Source of the DNA: Dickeya aquatica
Lineage (GTDB): Bacteria > Pseudomonadota > Gammaproteobacteria > Enterobacterales > Enterobacteriaceae
NCBI RefSeq assembly: GCF_900095885.1
Contig: NZ_LT615367.1
Span: 2,914,001-2,978,000 of the forward strand
Reading direction: 5' to 3'
Length of the DNA stretch: 64,000 bases
The position numbers were made by a program, and so were the translations under genes. Under the pieces are notes generated by a model. That model had not been told where the DNA came from, did not search any database, and saw only the letters and a list, made by a program, of their open reading frames with translations. Shown piece by piece: positions 19,497 to 30,126 of the stretch. How positions within the stretch are numbered: the first letter of the stretch is position 1; every line of letters begins with the position of its first letter.

Positions 19497-20903
19497 TTAT
19501 TCCAGCCATTCGGTATGGAATACACCGTCTTTATCTGTGCGCTTATAGGTATGAGCACCGAAATAGTCGCGCTGAGCCTGAATAAGGTTAGCCGGCAGTA
19601 CCTCAGAACGATAGCTGTCGTAATAGGCAATCGCGGCCGAGAAGGTCGGCGTTGGGATACCTTGCTGCACCGCATAAGACACCACATCACGCAGCGCCTG
19701 CTGATATTCATCTGCAATCTGGCGGAAATACGGTGCCAGCAGCAGGTTGGCTATCTCTGCATTCTCTGCATAGGCATCAGTGATTTTCTGCAAGAATTGA
19801 GCACGAATAATGCAGCCTGCGCGGAAAATCTTGGCAATTTCACCGTAGTTCAGGCTCCAGTTATTCTCATCAGAAGCGGCTTTAAGCTGTGAGAACCCTT
19901 GTGCGTAAGAAACAATTTTTCCCAGATACAACGCACGACGGACTTTCTCGACATACTCGGCTTTATCACCGCTGAAGGCCTGTGCCACCGGGCCACTCAA
20001 CACTTTGGAAGCAGCAACACGCTGATTTTTAAGAGAAGAGAGGTAACGGGCAAAGACGGACTCGGTGATAAGTGACAGCGGCTCGCCCAGATCCAGCGAG
20101 CTTTGGCTGGTCCACTTACCGGTGCCTTTGTTGGCCGCCTCATCCAAAATCACGTCAACCAGGTATTTTCCCTCTTCATCTTTCTTGGTGAAGATATCCG
20201 CGGTGATTTCGATCAGGTAGCTACTGAGCTCACCTTTATTCCACTCAGCAAAGGTGCTCGCCAGCGCTTCGTTGGAGAAACCGAGCGCCTGTTTTAGCAA
20301 CGCATAGGCTTCGGCAATCAGCTGCATGTCGCCGTATTCAATACCATTGTGCACCATTTTTACGTAGTGACCGGCACCATCAGCACCGATATAGGCGACA
20401 CAAGGTTCACCCTCAGCGCGAGCGGCAATTTTCTCCAGAATCGGGGCCACCAGTTCATAGGCTTCTTTCTGTCCACCCGGCATAATCGATGGGCCTTTCA
20501 GTGCACCTTCCTCACCACCAGAAACGCCAGTGCCGATGAAGTTAAAACCTTCGGCAGACAATTCACGGTTACGGCGGATGGTATCTTTGTAGAACGTGTT
20601 ACCGCCATCAATCAGGATGTCACCTTTCTCCAGATACGGCTTGAGCGACTCAATGGTTTTGTCCGTCGCTTCCCCGGCCTTGACCATCAGCAGAATACGG
20701 CGCGGTTTTTCCAGAGAGTTCACGAACTCTTCGACGCTATAGCATGGCACCAGTTTTTTGCCCGGATTCTCTGCAATCACCTCATCCGTTTTATCTGTAG
20801 AACGGTTAAAGATGGAAACAGTATAACCACGGCTCTCAATGTTCAGCGCCAGATTGCGCCCCATTACCGCCATACCGACAACGCCAATTTGCTGTTTGGA
20901 CAT
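19497..20903 (-). CDS. gnd: 6-phosphogluconate dehydrogenase, decarboxylating
   Basis: Gnd oxidises 6-phosphogluconate to ribulose 5-phosphate and CO2 with NADP+ in the pentose phosphate pathway. At 468 residues it has the exact E. coli length. The NADP-binding [20 protein letters not shown] is at the N-terminus, with [10 protein letters not shown] and the substrate-site segment [19 protein letters not shown]. The start is the ATG following AGGAG; the longer in-frame extension has no family match. It is located next to galF, as at the edge of enterobacterial O-antigen loci. Confidence 0.97.
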   Translation of the reverse strand: MSKQQIGVVGMAVMGRNLALNIESRGYTVSIFNRSTDKTDEVIAENPGKKLVPCYSVEEFVNSLEKPRRILLMVKAGEATDKTIESLKPYLEKGDILIDGGNTFYKDTIRRNRELSAEGFNFIGTGVSGGEEGALKGPSIMPGGQKEAYELVAPILEKIAARAEGEPCVAYIGADGAGHYVKMVHNGIEYGDMQLIAEAYALLKQALGFSNEALASTFAEWNKGELSSYLIEITADIFTKKDEEGKYLVDVILDEAANKGTGKWTSQSSLDLGEPLSLITESVFARYLSSLKNQRVAASKVLSGPVAQAFSGDKAEYVEKVRRALYLGKIVSYAQGFSQLKAASDENNWSLNYGEIAKIFRAGCIIRAQFLQKITDAYAENAEIANLLLAPYFRQIADEYQQALRDVVSYAVQQGIPTPTFSAAIAYYDSYRSEVLPANLIQAQRDYFGAHTYKRTDKDGVFHTEWLE

Positions 20904-21237
20904 TAAAGCAACTCCTGTCTGAAGGTTACCTGCCTGCGGCTGCTTTCGCCACAGGCCATAAAAAGCAGGCTGACATGGTAACTCAGCTAACGCTGGGTGA
21001 ATAGTGATTGGTGCAACAGGTACGCCGGTGGGGGTTGATAACCGATGATAGCCACTGTAGCCGGTGGTTTTACCGGTAACAGCAGACACTCTTTATCGAA
21101 AACAGAAAATAATCGAAAACAAAAAATAACCGGAAATAGAAAATACGCAGCATCATAAACTATCGGCCCGCCGGTGATACAAACAGGCGGGCCGATAGTT
21201 TCAAAAGAAGCAATATCAAAACATTAAGCTAATGCAC
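20904..21237. other. Intergenic region between gnd and galF
   Basis: The 334 bases hold no gene. They contain the strong hairpin at 21157-21201 (annotated separately), and the rest must carry the gnd promoter. An A-rich segment lies around 21105-21150. Confidence 0.5.
21157..21201 (-). terminator. Strong terminator hairpin after galF
   Basis: A perfect 16-base-pair stem (AAACTATCGGCCCGCC / GGCGGGCCGATAGTTT) with a 13-base loop lies 36 bases beyond the galF stop. The arms end in AAA/TTT, so it can work in either direction, insulating gnd from galF. Confidence 0.75.
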
Positions 21238-22143
21238 TTACGCGTGGTATTTATTCAACAGCGATTCTATCTTGGCTTTGAATGCACCACCCAGCTCTGG
21301 GTTACGCAGCCCGTAAGAGACAAATGCCTGAACATACCCCATCTTACGGCCACAGTTGAAGCTGCGCCCGGCCATTTGAACCGCGTCCACCGGCTGGGTT
21401 TTAATCAGCTCAGCAATCGCGTCCGTTAGCTGAATACGTCCCCATGCGCCCGGCAGAATCTTATCCAGAATCGGCCAGGCATCCGCCGTCAGCACATAAC
21501 GCCCTACCGCAGACAAGTCAGAACCTTCGACCGGAGCCAGTTCGGGCTTTTCAATCATCGAAACAATCGCTGCCGCATCACCTTCGCGCGTCAGCGGTTT
21601 TTCGCACTCGACAATCGAGTATTCCGGCAGCACTTCATACGGACGGTGTTTCACCAGCACCTGACTGTGCCCCGTGGCTTCAAAACGGGCAATAAGCTGC
21701 GCCAGATTGTCTTTTGACGCGTCAGCCGAGTGCTCATCCATCACCACGTCAGGCAGCACCACCACAAACGGCGCATCACCAATAATCGGACGAGCGCAGG
21801 ATACCGCATGCCCCAGGCCCAGCGTCTGGCCCTGGCGGACATTCATGATAGTCACGCCCGGCGGGCAGATGGACTGCACTTCCGCCAGCAACTGACGTTT
21901 AGCGCGCTCTTCCAGCAGAGATTCCAGCTCAAACGAGGTATCAAAGTGGTTTTCAATCGCATTTTTAGACGCGTGTGTTACCAGCACAATTTCTTTGATT
22001 CCGGCGCTGACACACTCGTTGACGATTTTTTCGATTACCGGGCGATCAACCAGCGGAAGCATCTCTTTGGGGATAGCCTTGGTAACCGGTAATAAATTCA
22101 TCCCTAAACCGGCAACGGGAATAATCGCTTTTAATGCTGTCAT
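21238..22143 (-). CDS. galF: GalF, GalU-like nucleotidyltransferase homologue
   Basis: The protein belongs to the UTP-glucose-1-phosphate uridylyltransferase family but has the GalF rather than GalU signature. The nucleotide-binding loop reads AGLGMNLLP (residues 11-19) where GalU has GLGTRMLP, losing the conserved Thr-Arg pair. [15 protein letters not shown] and [13 protein letters not shown] also match GalF. E. coli GalF is nearly inactive alone and modulates GalU, raising UDP-glucose. The length is 301 residues. The position between gnd and ugd agrees. A separate galU elsewhere in the genome is expected. Confidence 0.88.
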   Translation of the reverse strand: MTALKAIIPVAGLGMNLLPVTKAIPKEMLPLVDRPVIEKIVNECVSAGIKEIVLVTHASKNAIENHFDTSFELESLLEERAKRQLLAEVQSICPPGVTIMNVRQGQTLGLGHAVSCARPIIGDAPFVVVLPDVVMDEHSADASKDNLAQLIARFEATGHSQVLVKHRPYEVLPEYSIVECEKPLTREGDAAAIVSMIEKPELAPVEGSDLSAVGRYVLTADAWPILDKILPGAWGRIQLTDAIAELIKTQPVDAVQMAGRSFNCGRKMGYVQAFVSYGLRNPELGGAFKAKIESLLNKYHA

Positions 22144-22283
22144 GTGTATTCTCTCAAAAACAGGCTACTTATCATCAGGAGCAAAGACGTGCCTTACCAC
22201 CGATGTTTCGGATGCAGACGGCCTTTAATGTGTACGATGGCTATGTCGCCACAGCGTATCTCCCTATGGCGCTTAGATTACAC

Positions 22284-23450
22284 TTAATCGGCCCCGAAGA
22301 GATCGCGGGTATAGACTTTTTCCATTACATCAGACAATTCTGGTGCCATACGGTTCGATAAAATCACATCCGACAGCTGTTTAAAGTCCTCTAAATCGTG
22401 AATCACCTGAGAGCGGAAGAATTCGGACTCTTTCAATGCAGGCTCATACACCACCACATTAATCCCTTTGGCTTTAATACGCTTCATCACGCCCTGAATA
22501 GCCGACGCGCGGAAATTGTCCGAACCGGTTTTCATCACCAGCCGATAGATGCCGACCACTTTAGGGTTGCGTTTAATTACCGAGTCCGCAATGAAGTCCT
22601 TGCGCGTGGTGTTGGCATCAACAATTGCCCGAATCAGGTTATTGGGCACCGACTCATAATTGGCTAACAGTTGCTTGGTATCTTTTGGCAAACAATAACC
22701 ACCGTAACCAAAGGACGGGTTGTTATAGTGCTGACCAATACGTGGATCAAGCCCCACGCCCTCTATTATCTGTTTACTGTCAAGACCCAGTGTCTGTGCG
22801 TAGGTATCCAGTTCGTTAAAATAGGCCACCCGCATCGCCAGGTAGGTATTGGCGAACAGCTTAATCGCCTCAGCCTCGGTCGAGTCGGTAAACAAGACAG
22901 GAATCGATGTTTTAATCGCCCCTTGAAGCAGCAGGTTGGCAAAACGCTCGGCCCGCCCGGAACGTTCCCCGACAACGATACGCGAAGGATAAAGATTGTC
23001 ATACAACGCACGACCTTCACGCAGAAATTCCGGTGAAAAAATAATGTTTTGACTGTCAAACTGCGCTCTTACCTGCTGGGTATACCCCACCGGAATGGTA
23101 GATTTGATTATCATCACCGCATCCGGATTCACCGCCAGCACCCTGGCAATCACCGCCTCGACCGAGCGGGTGTTGAAGTAGTTGGTTTTCGGGTCGTAAT
23201 CCGTCGGTGTGGCAATAATCACAAACTCAGCGTCGCGGTAGGCTTCATCAGCATCCAGCGTTGCACGGAAATTTAGTGCAGGGTTACGCAGGTACTCTTC
23301 TATTTCCTTATCGACAATCGGCGAAATACCCTGATTGAGCCGCTCGACCTTCTCCGCAATGATATCGACCGCGACCACCTCATTATGCTGAGCCAGCAGC
23401 ATCGCGTTGGATAACCCAACATATCCCGTACCCGCAATTGCAATTTTCAT
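22284..23450 (-). CDS. ugd: UDP-glucose 6-dehydrogenase
   Basis: Ugd oxidises UDP-glucose to UDP-glucuronate with two NAD+, feeding capsule, exopolysaccharide and lipid A modification. The 388-residue length equals E. coli Ugd. The Rossmann motif [13 protein letters not shown] is at the N-terminus, with the catalytic-Cys segment [15 protein letters not shown] and the FSPEFLREG segment. Two ATGs are adjacent; the second gives the family start [12 protein letters not shown] and was chosen. With the downstream epimerase it should supply UDP-glucuronate and UDP-galacturonate. Confidence 0.96.
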   Translation of the reverse strand: MKIAIAGTGYVGLSNAMLLAQHNEVVAVDIIAEKVERLNQGISPIVDKEIEEYLRNPALNFRATLDADEAYRDAEFVIIATPTDYDPKTNYFNTRSVEAVIARVLAVNPDAVMIIKSTIPVGYTQQVRAQFDSQNIIFSPEFLREGRALYDNLYPSRIVVGERSGRAERFANLLLQGAIKTSIPVLFTDSTEAEAIKLFANTYLAMRVAYFNELDTYAQTLGLDSKQIIEGVGLDPRIGQHYNNPSFGYGGYCLPKDTKQLLANYESVPNNLIRAIVDANTTRKDFIADSVIKRNPKVVGIYRLVMKTGSDNFRASAIQGVMKRIKAKGINVVVYEPALKESEFFRSQVIHDLEDFKQLSDVILSNRMAPELSDVMEKVYTRDLFGAD

Positions 23451-23587
23451 CATCTGTTCACATTTATCCTACGAGGTACACTGTTGCACCCGTCACAGAA
23501 CAAGGGCAAAAGCGCAGAGATGTTCACTGCGTATTGCCGTCTAGCCGTTTTATGCCAACCATGCCATGCATATCGGCGACATTATCA

Positions 23588-24595
23588 TCAGACCTGATAG
23601 AAATCCCGATACCATGCGACAAACGCACGCACACCTTCCACTACGCCAACCTGCGGACGATAGCCTGTCAGTGCAAATAAATCGTGGGTATCGGCGTAAG
23701 TCTGATAGACATCGCCTGCCTGCATCGGCATGAAGTTTTTTATCGCTTCCACGCCAAGCGCGTCTTCCAGCGCAGTGACAAAATCCATCAGCCGCACCGG
23801 GCTGCCGTGACCAATATTGTAAAGCCGGTAAGGTGCTGAACTGGTAGCAGCCGAACCAGACTCCACCGTCCAGTTGGCAACCGGTTCAGGGAGCCTGTCC
23901 ATCACACGTAATACACCTTCAACAATATCGGTGACGTAAGTAAAATCGCGCCACATATCGCCCTGATTGTAGATATCGATAGGCTCGCCCGCCAGCATAC
24001 GCCGGGTAAACTTGAACAACGCCATATCTGGTCGCCCCCACGGGCCGTAAACCGTGAAAAAGCGCAGACCGGTGGTTGGCAGCCGATAAAGATGCGAATA
24101 CGCATGAGCCATCAGTTCATTGGATTTCTTGGTTGCGGCATACAGCGAGATGGGGTGATCGGTGGAATCGGTCGGGGCGAACGGTGTCTTGCTATTCAGC
24201 CCGTAAACCGAGCTTGAAGACGCATAAATTAAATGGCCAACACCATGATGACGGCAGCCTTCCAGCACATTCAAATGCCCGATCAGATTACCTTCGGCAT
24301 ACACCATCGGGTTTTCCAGGGAGTAACGCACCCCTGCCTGAGCCGCCAGATGAATCACCCGGTCAAATTTTTCTGCCGCAAACAACGCCCCCATCACCTG
24401 GCTATCAGCAATGTCTATCCGTTCAAAACGAAAACCGGGCAGCGCACGCAACCGGGCCAGACGCGCCTCCTTGAGCGATACCTCATAGTAACTATTGAGG
24501 TTATCGATCCCCACAACGGTATGCCCGGCGGCACAAAGTGACTGACAGGCATAGAAACCGATAAAGCCGACTGCGCCGGTAACAAGAACTTTCAT
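23588..24595 (-). CDS. NAD-dependent UDP-sugar epimerase (probable UDP-glucuronate 4-epimerase)
   Basis: The 335-residue short-chain dehydrogenase has an NAD-binding GAVGFIG (7-13), SSSSVYG and the catalytic YAATK (152-156). Features such as AAQAGVRYSLENP, GRPDMALFKF and DMWRDFTYVTDIVEG are those of UDP-glucuronate 4-epimerases, which make UDP-galacturonate. Pairing with ugd supports that substrate. The usual GGAGFIG is altered to GAVGFIG, a mild change that keeps the glycines needed for NAD binding. It is transcribed toward ugd, with its start facing yegH. Confidence 0.85.
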   Translation of the reverse strand: MKVLVTGAVGFIGFYACQSLCAAGHTVVGIDNLNSYYEVSLKEARLARLRALPGFRFERIDIADSQVMGALFAAEKFDRVIHLAAQAGVRYSLENPMVYAEGNLIGHLNVLEGCRHHGVGHLIYASSSSVYGLNSKTPFAPTDSTDHPISLYAATKKSNELMAHAYSHLYRLPTTGLRFFTVYGPWGRPDMALFKFTRRMLAGEPIDIYNQGDMWRDFTYVTDIVEGVLRVMDRLPEPVANWTVESGSAATSSAPYRLYNIGHGSPVRLMDFVTALEDALGVEAIKNFMPMQAGDVYQTYADTHDLFALTGYRPQVGVVEGVRAFVAWYRDFYQV

Positions 24596-24937
24596 TCAGC
24601 AACTCTTAATATGACGTTAATGGCGCAGATAATACCATTCACCACCGGGATTCAGCACCCGCAAAGCATCGAAAACCTCACCAGAGTGGCAGAACCCTCC
24701 TCAATCTTAAGGCAACAACCTTGCTATCCAGCTTGTTTTTTCTTCTATACACAAGAGGTTACTGATTAACAGACGGATGTCAGGCAACTTCATCTGAAAA
24801 AATACATTTGACGTACAGCCACAAAGAGGCCAGCAATTTGATATCCGTCAATCACAGCAGGGCAGGTTATGGTTGAACGTCATAACCCCTGATAGGCTAT
24901 ACCGCTACGAATCTGACAACACAGGTAAATTCAGCAT
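24596..24937. other. Divergent intergenic region between the epimerase gene and yegH
   Basis: The 342 bases hold no gene. A GGTTATG / CATAACC hairpin with a nine-base loop lies at 24865-24887, ahead of yegH. I see no GGCGGTAG ops element or JUMPstart sequence, which would mark a polysaccharide operon leader. Promoters for both genes should be here. Confidence 0.5.
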
Positions 24938-26527
24938 ATGGAATGGATAGCCGATCCAACCATCTGGGCCGGTCTGGCAACACTGGTGGTACTGGAACTG
25001 GTCTTAGGCATCGATAATTTGGTTTTTATTGCCATTCTGGCTGAAAAGTTACCGGCAACCTCTCGTGACCGGGCCCGCATCGTCGGCCTGTTACTGGCGC
25101 TATTGATGCGCTTTGTTCTGCTTTCCTCTATTTCCTGGCTGGTGTCGCTCACTCAGCCGCTGTTCAGCTTTCACCATCATCCTTTCAGCGCCAGAGACGT
25201 TATCATGCTGATTGGCGGCGTTTTTTTGCTCTTTAAAGCCACGGTGGAATTGAATGAACGGCTCGAAGGAAAAGACGAGCCGCAGCATACGCAGCGCAAA
25301 GGCGCACGTTTCTGGCCGGTTGTCGCACAAATTGTCGTCCTGGATGCAATATTTTCACTCGACTCCGTCATCACCGCTGTCGGCATGACAGAGCATCTAC
25401 CGGTGATGATGGTCGCTGTCACTGTCGCTATCGGCCTGATGTTACTGGCCAGCAAACCGCTCACCCGTTTCGTTAGTGCACATCCGACAATCGTTATTTT
25501 ATGTCTGAGCTTTTTGCTGATGATTGGCTTTAGTCTGGTGGCGGATGCATTTGGCTACCCGATACCGAAAGGGTATCTCTACGCCGCTATCGGTTTTTCC
25601 ATCATGATAGAAATGCTCAATCAGATGGCGCAATTCAACCGTCGTCGCTTTCTCTCCTCGTCGATGCCACTGCGCCAGCGCACAGCAGAAGCGGTTCTGC
25701 GGCTTTTGCGCGGTGAACATGAAAAAGCCGAGCGGGATAACGAAACTATCCACCGGGCGGCAGATAGTACCGGCGATGCTGGCCAACCGGTATTCAACCG
25801 CCAGGAGCAGCGCATGATAGAGCGGGTGCTCGGCATGTCGCAGCGATCCGTCAGCAGTATCATGACCATCCGGCATGATATTGAGCATGTGGACGTCAAC
25901 ATTCCTCCGGCGCAATTCCATGCGCTTATCGAAAAAAACCAGCACACCCGGCTGGTGATTGTTGATAACCCGGTGTCTAATGAACCGCTCGGCGTTGTGC
26001 ATGTCATTGATTTATTACGCCAGCAATTGCAAGGACAGCCAGTAGACTTACGGGCGCTGATCCGTGCACCATTGGTATTTCCAGAACAATTATCGTTGCT
26101 TTCAGCGCTGGAGCAGTTTCGTGAAGCGCATACCCACTTTGCCTTTGTGGCAGATGAGTTCGGCTCGATAGAGGGGATTGTCACCCTCAGTGATGTCATG
26201 GAAACCATCGCAGGAAATCTGCCGCTTGAAGGTGAAGAGCTGGATGCCCGCCACGATATTCAGGAAAACACCGACGGTTCATTTATCGCCAATGGCTACC
26301 TGCCAGTAGAGGATTTGCTCATGTATGTGCCGCTAACACTCAACGAAAAACGCGAATACCACACACTGGCGGGGTTAATCATGGAATATGCACAGAAAAT
26401 CCCGCAACAGGGAGATGAAGTGCGCATCGATAATACCCTGTTCAGGGTGTTAGACGTGGAGAGCCATCGCATCATGAAAGTGCTGATAACTCATCTCAAT
26501 CAACCACAAGAAGACTACGAAGTCTGA
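24938..26527 (+). CDS. yegH: YegH-type inner-membrane protein (TerC, CBS, CorC/HlyC domains)
   Basis: The 529-residue protein follows E. coli YegH closely. The N-terminal TerC-like membrane domain (about residues 1-235) has the conserved [15 protein letters not shown] and [21 protein letters not shown] pair (about 300-425) and a C-terminal CorC/HlyC transporter-associated domain (about 440-525) follow. TerC and CorC relatives handle metal ions; the exact YegH substrate is not established. It is convergent with asmA, matching the E. coli asmA-yegH pairing. Confidence 0.9.
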   Translation: MEWIADPTIWAGLATLVVLELVLGIDNLVFIAILAEKLPATSRDRARIVGLLLALLMRFVLLSSISWLVSLTQPLFSFHHHPFSARDVIMLIGGVFLLFKATVELNERLEGKDEPQHTQRKGARFWPVVAQIVVLDAIFSLDSVITAVGMTEHLPVMMVAVTVAIGLMLLASKPLTRFVSAHPTIVILCLSFLLMIGFSLVADAFGYPIPKGYLYAAIGFSIMIEMLNQMAQFNRRRFLSSSMPLRQRTAEAVLRLLRGEHEKAERDNETIHRAADSTGDAGQPVFNRQEQRMIERVLGMSQRSVSSIMTIRHDIEHVDVNIPPAQFHALIEKNQHTRLVIVDNPVSNEPLGVVHVIDLLRQQLQGQPVDLRALIRAPLVFPEQLSLLSALEQFREAHTHFAFVADEFGSIEGIVTLSDVMETIAGNLPLEGEELDARHDIQENTDGSFIANGYLPVEDLLMYVPLTLNEKREYHTLAGLIMEYAQKIPQQGDEVRIDNTLFRVLDVESHRIMKVLITHLNQPQEDYEV

Positions 26528-26552
26528 AACTGGCAAGTCAGGGACAAAGGAG

Positions 26553-26584
26553 GGTGACTCTCCGCATGGGAGGCGAGAGTCACC
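26553..26584. terminator. Hairpin between convergent yegH and asmA
   Basis: A ten-base-pair stem (GGTGACTCTC / GAGAGTCACC) with a 12-base loop sits between the two stop codons. No T tract is present on either side, so it is at best a weak bidirectional terminator. Confidence 0.45.
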
Positions 26585-26600
26585 GGTATATCCAGCCACC

Positions 26601-28400
26601 TTACTCTGGTTTAAGCGCAGGGTTGATTTTCTCACTCCAGTCATTGAGGCGCTTTTTCACCTCATCTTGCAAGCGCTTACGCAGCAACTGGTCTATCGGG
26701 AATTGATAATTCAGGTTATCAAACTGACCATACAGCCGAAACGGAATAGCATTATCTTGCAGCAGTTGCTGTATCAGGTTGTCCTGTTTACCACGCTGAT
26801 TGAGGCGTACATCGACGTGGATATCGCAACGCTGTGCGGGCAAGTCAAAATGGCCGTCCCCCTCAAGCGCCAGCACTTCAGAGTATCCGGACAGTGACGC
26901 TAAGGTCAGATTGCCCGTATCCAGCGTGGCGTCTGCACTCATCTGCTGTATATCGGTATAACGGGCAAAATTATCCGGCATCGACAGATTGTTGGTGCTG
27001 CGCGCCACCGCCTGCTGGAGCAGTTGCTGAATATTCAATCCCGGGAGCCGCAACGGTGAAAAAGTGACCTCAGCATTTCCCCGCCACTGTGAGAGCAGCG
27101 CCGCACGCGACAATTCATCGCCTTGTAACTGCCCTTTCAGGCTGACTTTCCCTTCAATTGGCAGGCAACCCAGCAAGGGTAACAGGGTAGACATCTCCAT
27201 CGAGGTGAGTGTCGGTTGCAGCATTATTGCCGGAGAAGCATCAAGACTCAGGCTTCCCGGTAGTGAAAAGGAGCCGCTGCCAACCTGACCACGCAGCGTA
27301 CTGATGGCCATCTTGCCATGTTGATTACGGCCTTGCAGGGCAAATTGATTTACCGTGATGCCTTGATAAATCAGCGATTTTGCCATCACCGACACCTGCG
27401 CTACCGAATCCCGCATCCCCTGATACGAGGCAGACGTCGGCTGTTGTGAAAACACGGGCGGCATTACCAGCGGTTTCTCGCCATTGGCAGTACGTTGCGA
27501 AGGATGAGCCCATCCCAGTAATGCATCCAAATCCAGCCTTTCTGATGTCAGCGATAACACGTAATCAGGTGAAGTATCAAAGGTCGCAGACAGTGCCCCA
27601 CCCAACTGGCTGTTATTGGCACTTAATGCAAACTGGCTAACCGTAACTTTTTCCGGCTGGCGCTGATAGTGACCCTGTAGCGTCCCTTTTCCACTGATGC
27701 CCTCGGCAGGCAGCCCCGCACCCTGTAGCTGATAGCTAACGTTGTCAACGTTGGCCGCAATTTGTTGCGGATAGTTTTGCATATCCAGTAAGGCATGCAG
27801 TGAAAACTGTAAATCACGCTGATCGCGGTTAAAACGGCTGGATAATGACACCGTCACCTGCCGGGCATCGTCCCTCTCCATGCGAAATTGGATATCACGC
27901 ACATTGAGCGCTGGCGCATTACCGCGCTGGAACACCAGCAAGCTGTCGGTCACATCAAGCCGGTTAATATCAAAGCGCCACGCGCTTTCCGGCTCCGGCA
28001 GGGTCGATTTGGCCGGCGCAATCGGCACAGGGCCAACCACCCTGGCCTCACTTTCCGGTGTCAGACGGATCACGGCACCTTTTAGCATCACCTGCCTGAC
28101 TTCAAGACGGTGCGATAACAGCGGCCAAAGCTTGACGTCAAGACGCATGTTCTCGGCGCTGACCACCGGTAGTGTCGCACCCGGCGCGCTAAGCGATAAG
28201 CTGTCGGAAAGGATGCTCAGTTGTGGCCAGACATGCCAGCGCAACTCGCCATCCAGATTGAGCTTATACCCGGTGCGCGCTTCCACCTGACGCACCATAT
28301 AAGCGCGAAAATCGTTGGGGTTAATCAGCAGCACCAGCGCGGACATCCCTGCCGCCAGCACAACCAGCAGAATGACCAACGTGGTAAACAGTCTTCTCAT
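26601..28400 (-). CDS. asmA: AsmA family outer-membrane assembly/lipid-transport protein
   Basis: AsmA is anchored in the inner membrane by an N-terminal helix (about residues 5-27) and extends a large beta-rich domain into the periplasm; AsmA-like proteins are implicated in phospholipid transport to the outer membrane. The 599-residue protein shows the conserved start region INPNDFRAYMVRQVEARTGY followed by DGELRWHVWPQLSI, typical of the AsmA N-terminal domain. It is followed by dcd and udk upstream on the same strand, the E. coli order udk-dcd-asmA. Confidence 0.93.
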   Translation of the reverse strand: MRRLFTTLVILLVVLAAGMSALVLLINPNDFRAYMVRQVEARTGYKLNLDGELRWHVWPQLSILSDSLSLSAPGATLPVVSAENMRLDVKLWPLLSHRLEVRQVMLKGAVIRLTPESEARVVGPVPIAPAKSTLPEPESAWRFDINRLDVTDSLLVFQRGNAPALNVRDIQFRMERDDARQVTVSLSSRFNRDQRDLQFSLHALLDMQNYPQQIAANVDNVSYQLQGAGLPAEGISGKGTLQGHYQRQPEKVTVSQFALSANNSQLGGALSATFDTSPDYVLSLTSERLDLDALLGWAHPSQRTANGEKPLVMPPVFSQQPTSASYQGMRDSVAQVSVMAKSLIYQGITVNQFALQGRNQHGKMAISTLRGQVGSGSFSLPGSLSLDASPAIMLQPTLTSMEMSTLLPLLGCLPIEGKVSLKGQLQGDELSRAALLSQWRGNAEVTFSPLRLPGLNIQQLLQQAVARSTNNLSMPDNFARYTDIQQMSADATLDTGNLTLASLSGYSEVLALEGDGHFDLPAQRCDIHVDVRLNQRGKQDNLIQQLLQDNAIPFRLYGQFDNLNYQFPIDQLLRKRLQDEVKKRLNDWSEKINPALKPE

Positions 28401-28445
28401 GCCATCCTCATTGAACCTTGCAATGTCCCGTACCGTGCCAGTCGG

Positions 28446-29027
28446 TTAGTCTTTGTCAATCCGGCTTGCTACCGCACCTTGCTGGTCTTTGTACTTGGCA
28501 TCCTCACGGCGATTATAAGGACGAGCCGCCGGGCCGGAGAGCGGCTCAAAACTCAGTGCGCCGATTATCATGCCAGGGCGCAGCGCCAGCGGCAGCTTGC
28601 CGGAATTATAAAACTCCAGCACGATGCACCCCTGCCAGCCTGGGTCAATACGATGCGCCGTGACATGCACCATCAGGCCCAGGCGGGCCAGCGACGAGCG
28701 CCCATCGAGCCAGCCGACGAGGTCATCCGGCAACGTCACCGACTCCAGCGTCACGGCCAGTGCCAGTTCTCCAGGGTGCAGGAAAAAGGCCTCATTTTCT
28801 GCCAGCTTGATTTCGTCACTCATGACGCGATCCAGCGCAGCACTGACTTCATCTTTCGGCCCGCTGAGGTCAATAAACGGTGCCGTATGACCACTAAACA
28901 CCCGAAATTGATTACCCAGCCGCACATCCACCGTCGCACCATTAATGCGCTCAATCGGTGGGCGGGGTGTAATCGTCAGCCGCCCATCATCCAGCCAGGC
29001 TTCAATATCGCGGTCACACAGTCTCAT
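28446..29027 (-). CDS. dcd: dCTP deaminase
   Basis: Dcd converts dCTP to dUTP, the main route to dTTP in enteric bacteria. At 193 residues it has the E. coli length and shows the family segments [29 protein letters not shown] and [20 protein letters not shown] (the catalytic Glu is in this last region). It lies 45 bases ahead of asmA on the same strand. Confidence 0.97.
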   Translation of the reverse strand: MRLCDRDIEAWLDDGRLTITPRPPIERINGATVDVRLGNQFRVFSGHTAPFIDLSGPKDEVSAALDRVMSDEIKLAENEAFFLHPGELALAVTLESVTLPDDLVGWLDGRSSLARLGLMVHVTAHRIDPGWQGCIVLEFYNSGKLPLALRPGMIIGALSFEPLSGPAARPYNRREDAKYKDQQGAVASRIDKD

Positions 29028-29203
29028 TGTTTTCTCCAGTCACATACGTGCAGGCAGCCAAACTGCCACAGGACGGCCAGAAATACCATTCTGCTCATCT
29101 GGATTTCGCGAGGCTCATTCCAGAAAGCGCAGGCTGGCTCATCGACGGCAGCGCGATGTCTTTATTCTGGCGGCACTGCAATCCTCTTTATCTAAATCAA
29201 CAG

Positions 29204-29845
29204 TTACTCAAAGAACTGGCTGATCTTCGCCTTCAATATGTCGATGGCGATACGGTTTTTCCCACCTCGCGGCACAATAATGTCGGCATACTGCTTGGAA
29301 GGCTCAATAAACTGCAAAAACATCGGCCGTACCGTTTTTTTGTACTGCTCCATGACAGAATCCATAGAACGGCCACGCTCATTAACGTCACGGCGCATAC
29401 GGCGCATCAAACAAATATCGAGCGGGGTATCAACAAAAATCGAGAAGTTCATTTCGCCACGTAACCGGGCGTCGGTCAGTAACAAAATCCCCTCCAGAAT
29501 GATCACTTTTTTCGCCGCCAGTTGCACCGTTTCCTGCAGGCGGGTGTGTTCAACATAACTGTACTGTGGCAATGATATCGACTGACCGGCTTTGAGCATC
29601 TGAAGATGTTGTAGCAACAGGCTATGATCCATGGCGCTGGGGTGGTCATAGTTGGTTTTGACCCGCTCTTCCATGGTCAGGTGCGATTGATCCTTGTAGT
29701 AGCTGTCTTCAGGAATGACACCAATGTGTTCATCACCGACCTGATCGCGTAACTCGCGGTAGAGCGTACTGGCAATGAGACTTTTCCCTGAGGCAGACGC
29801 ACCGGCAATTCCGATGATGACACACTGGCGAGACTTATCAGTCAT
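29204..29845 (-). CDS. udk: Uridine/cytidine kinase
   Basis: Udk phosphorylates uridine and cytidine to UMP and CMP in pyrimidine salvage. With the start at [12 protein letters not shown] the protein has 213 residues, equal to E. coli. The P-loop [11 protein letters not shown] is at residues 12-22; [14 protein letters not shown] and [13 protein letters not shown] are conserved substrate-site segments. The upstream in-frame extension of 31 codons has no family match. A 176-base gap separates it from dcd. Confidence 0.96.
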   Translation of the reverse strand: MTDKSRQCVIIGIAGASASGKSLIASTLYRELRDQVGDEHIGVIPEDSYYKDQSHLTMEERVKTNYDHPSAMDHSLLLQHLQMLKAGQSISLPQYSYVEHTRLQETVQLAAKKVIILEGILLLTDARLRGEMNFSIFVDTPLDICLMRRMRRDVNERGRSMDSVMEQYKKTVRPMFLQFIEPSKQYADIIVPRGGKNRIAIDILKAKISQFFE

Positions 29846-30092
29846 GGTAATAAAGACCTGATTAAAAAATAAAAGGAGGGATGCACACCAGGCTGCCTGG
29901 ACAGCAACCCACCGGCTAGGATCCGGGGACATCGCCATCGGCCTCGTTGATAAAACAGGGGGTTGAGCCTGAAGTGCATGGACGCGGCAATTATAGGGAG
30001 TAAGCCCGTTTCACGCCAGCATTACGACCGGTATCGCGGCGAAACCAGCGCGATAATACGCAGGATTTTTAGGTACAGCACAACGGCATCAC

Positions 30093-30115
30093 GGATGCCA
30101 CCCGCGGTGGCATCC
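30093..30115 (-). terminator. Hairpin after apbC
   Basis: A perfect ten-base-pair stem (GGATGCCACC / GGTGGCATCC) with a three-base loop sits 12 bases beyond the apbC stop. It lacks a following T tract, so intrinsic termination is uncertain. Confidence 0.45.
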
Positions 30116-30126
30116 GCCAACGGCGA

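Noticed and set aside
20349..20906. 185-codon + strand frame opposite gnd
   Set aside because: It is antisense to a conserved gene with a strong family match and has no recognisable domain.
24596..24937. Possible JUMPstart/ops element for a polysaccharide operon
   Set aside because: GGCGGTAG was looked for on both strands and not seen.
28221..29195. Long + strand open frame of 324 codons opposite asmA and dcd
   Set aside because: It is entirely antisense to two well-identified genes. Its composition (many Gln, Arg, His, Cys) is that of a shadow frame and no ribosome site precedes it.
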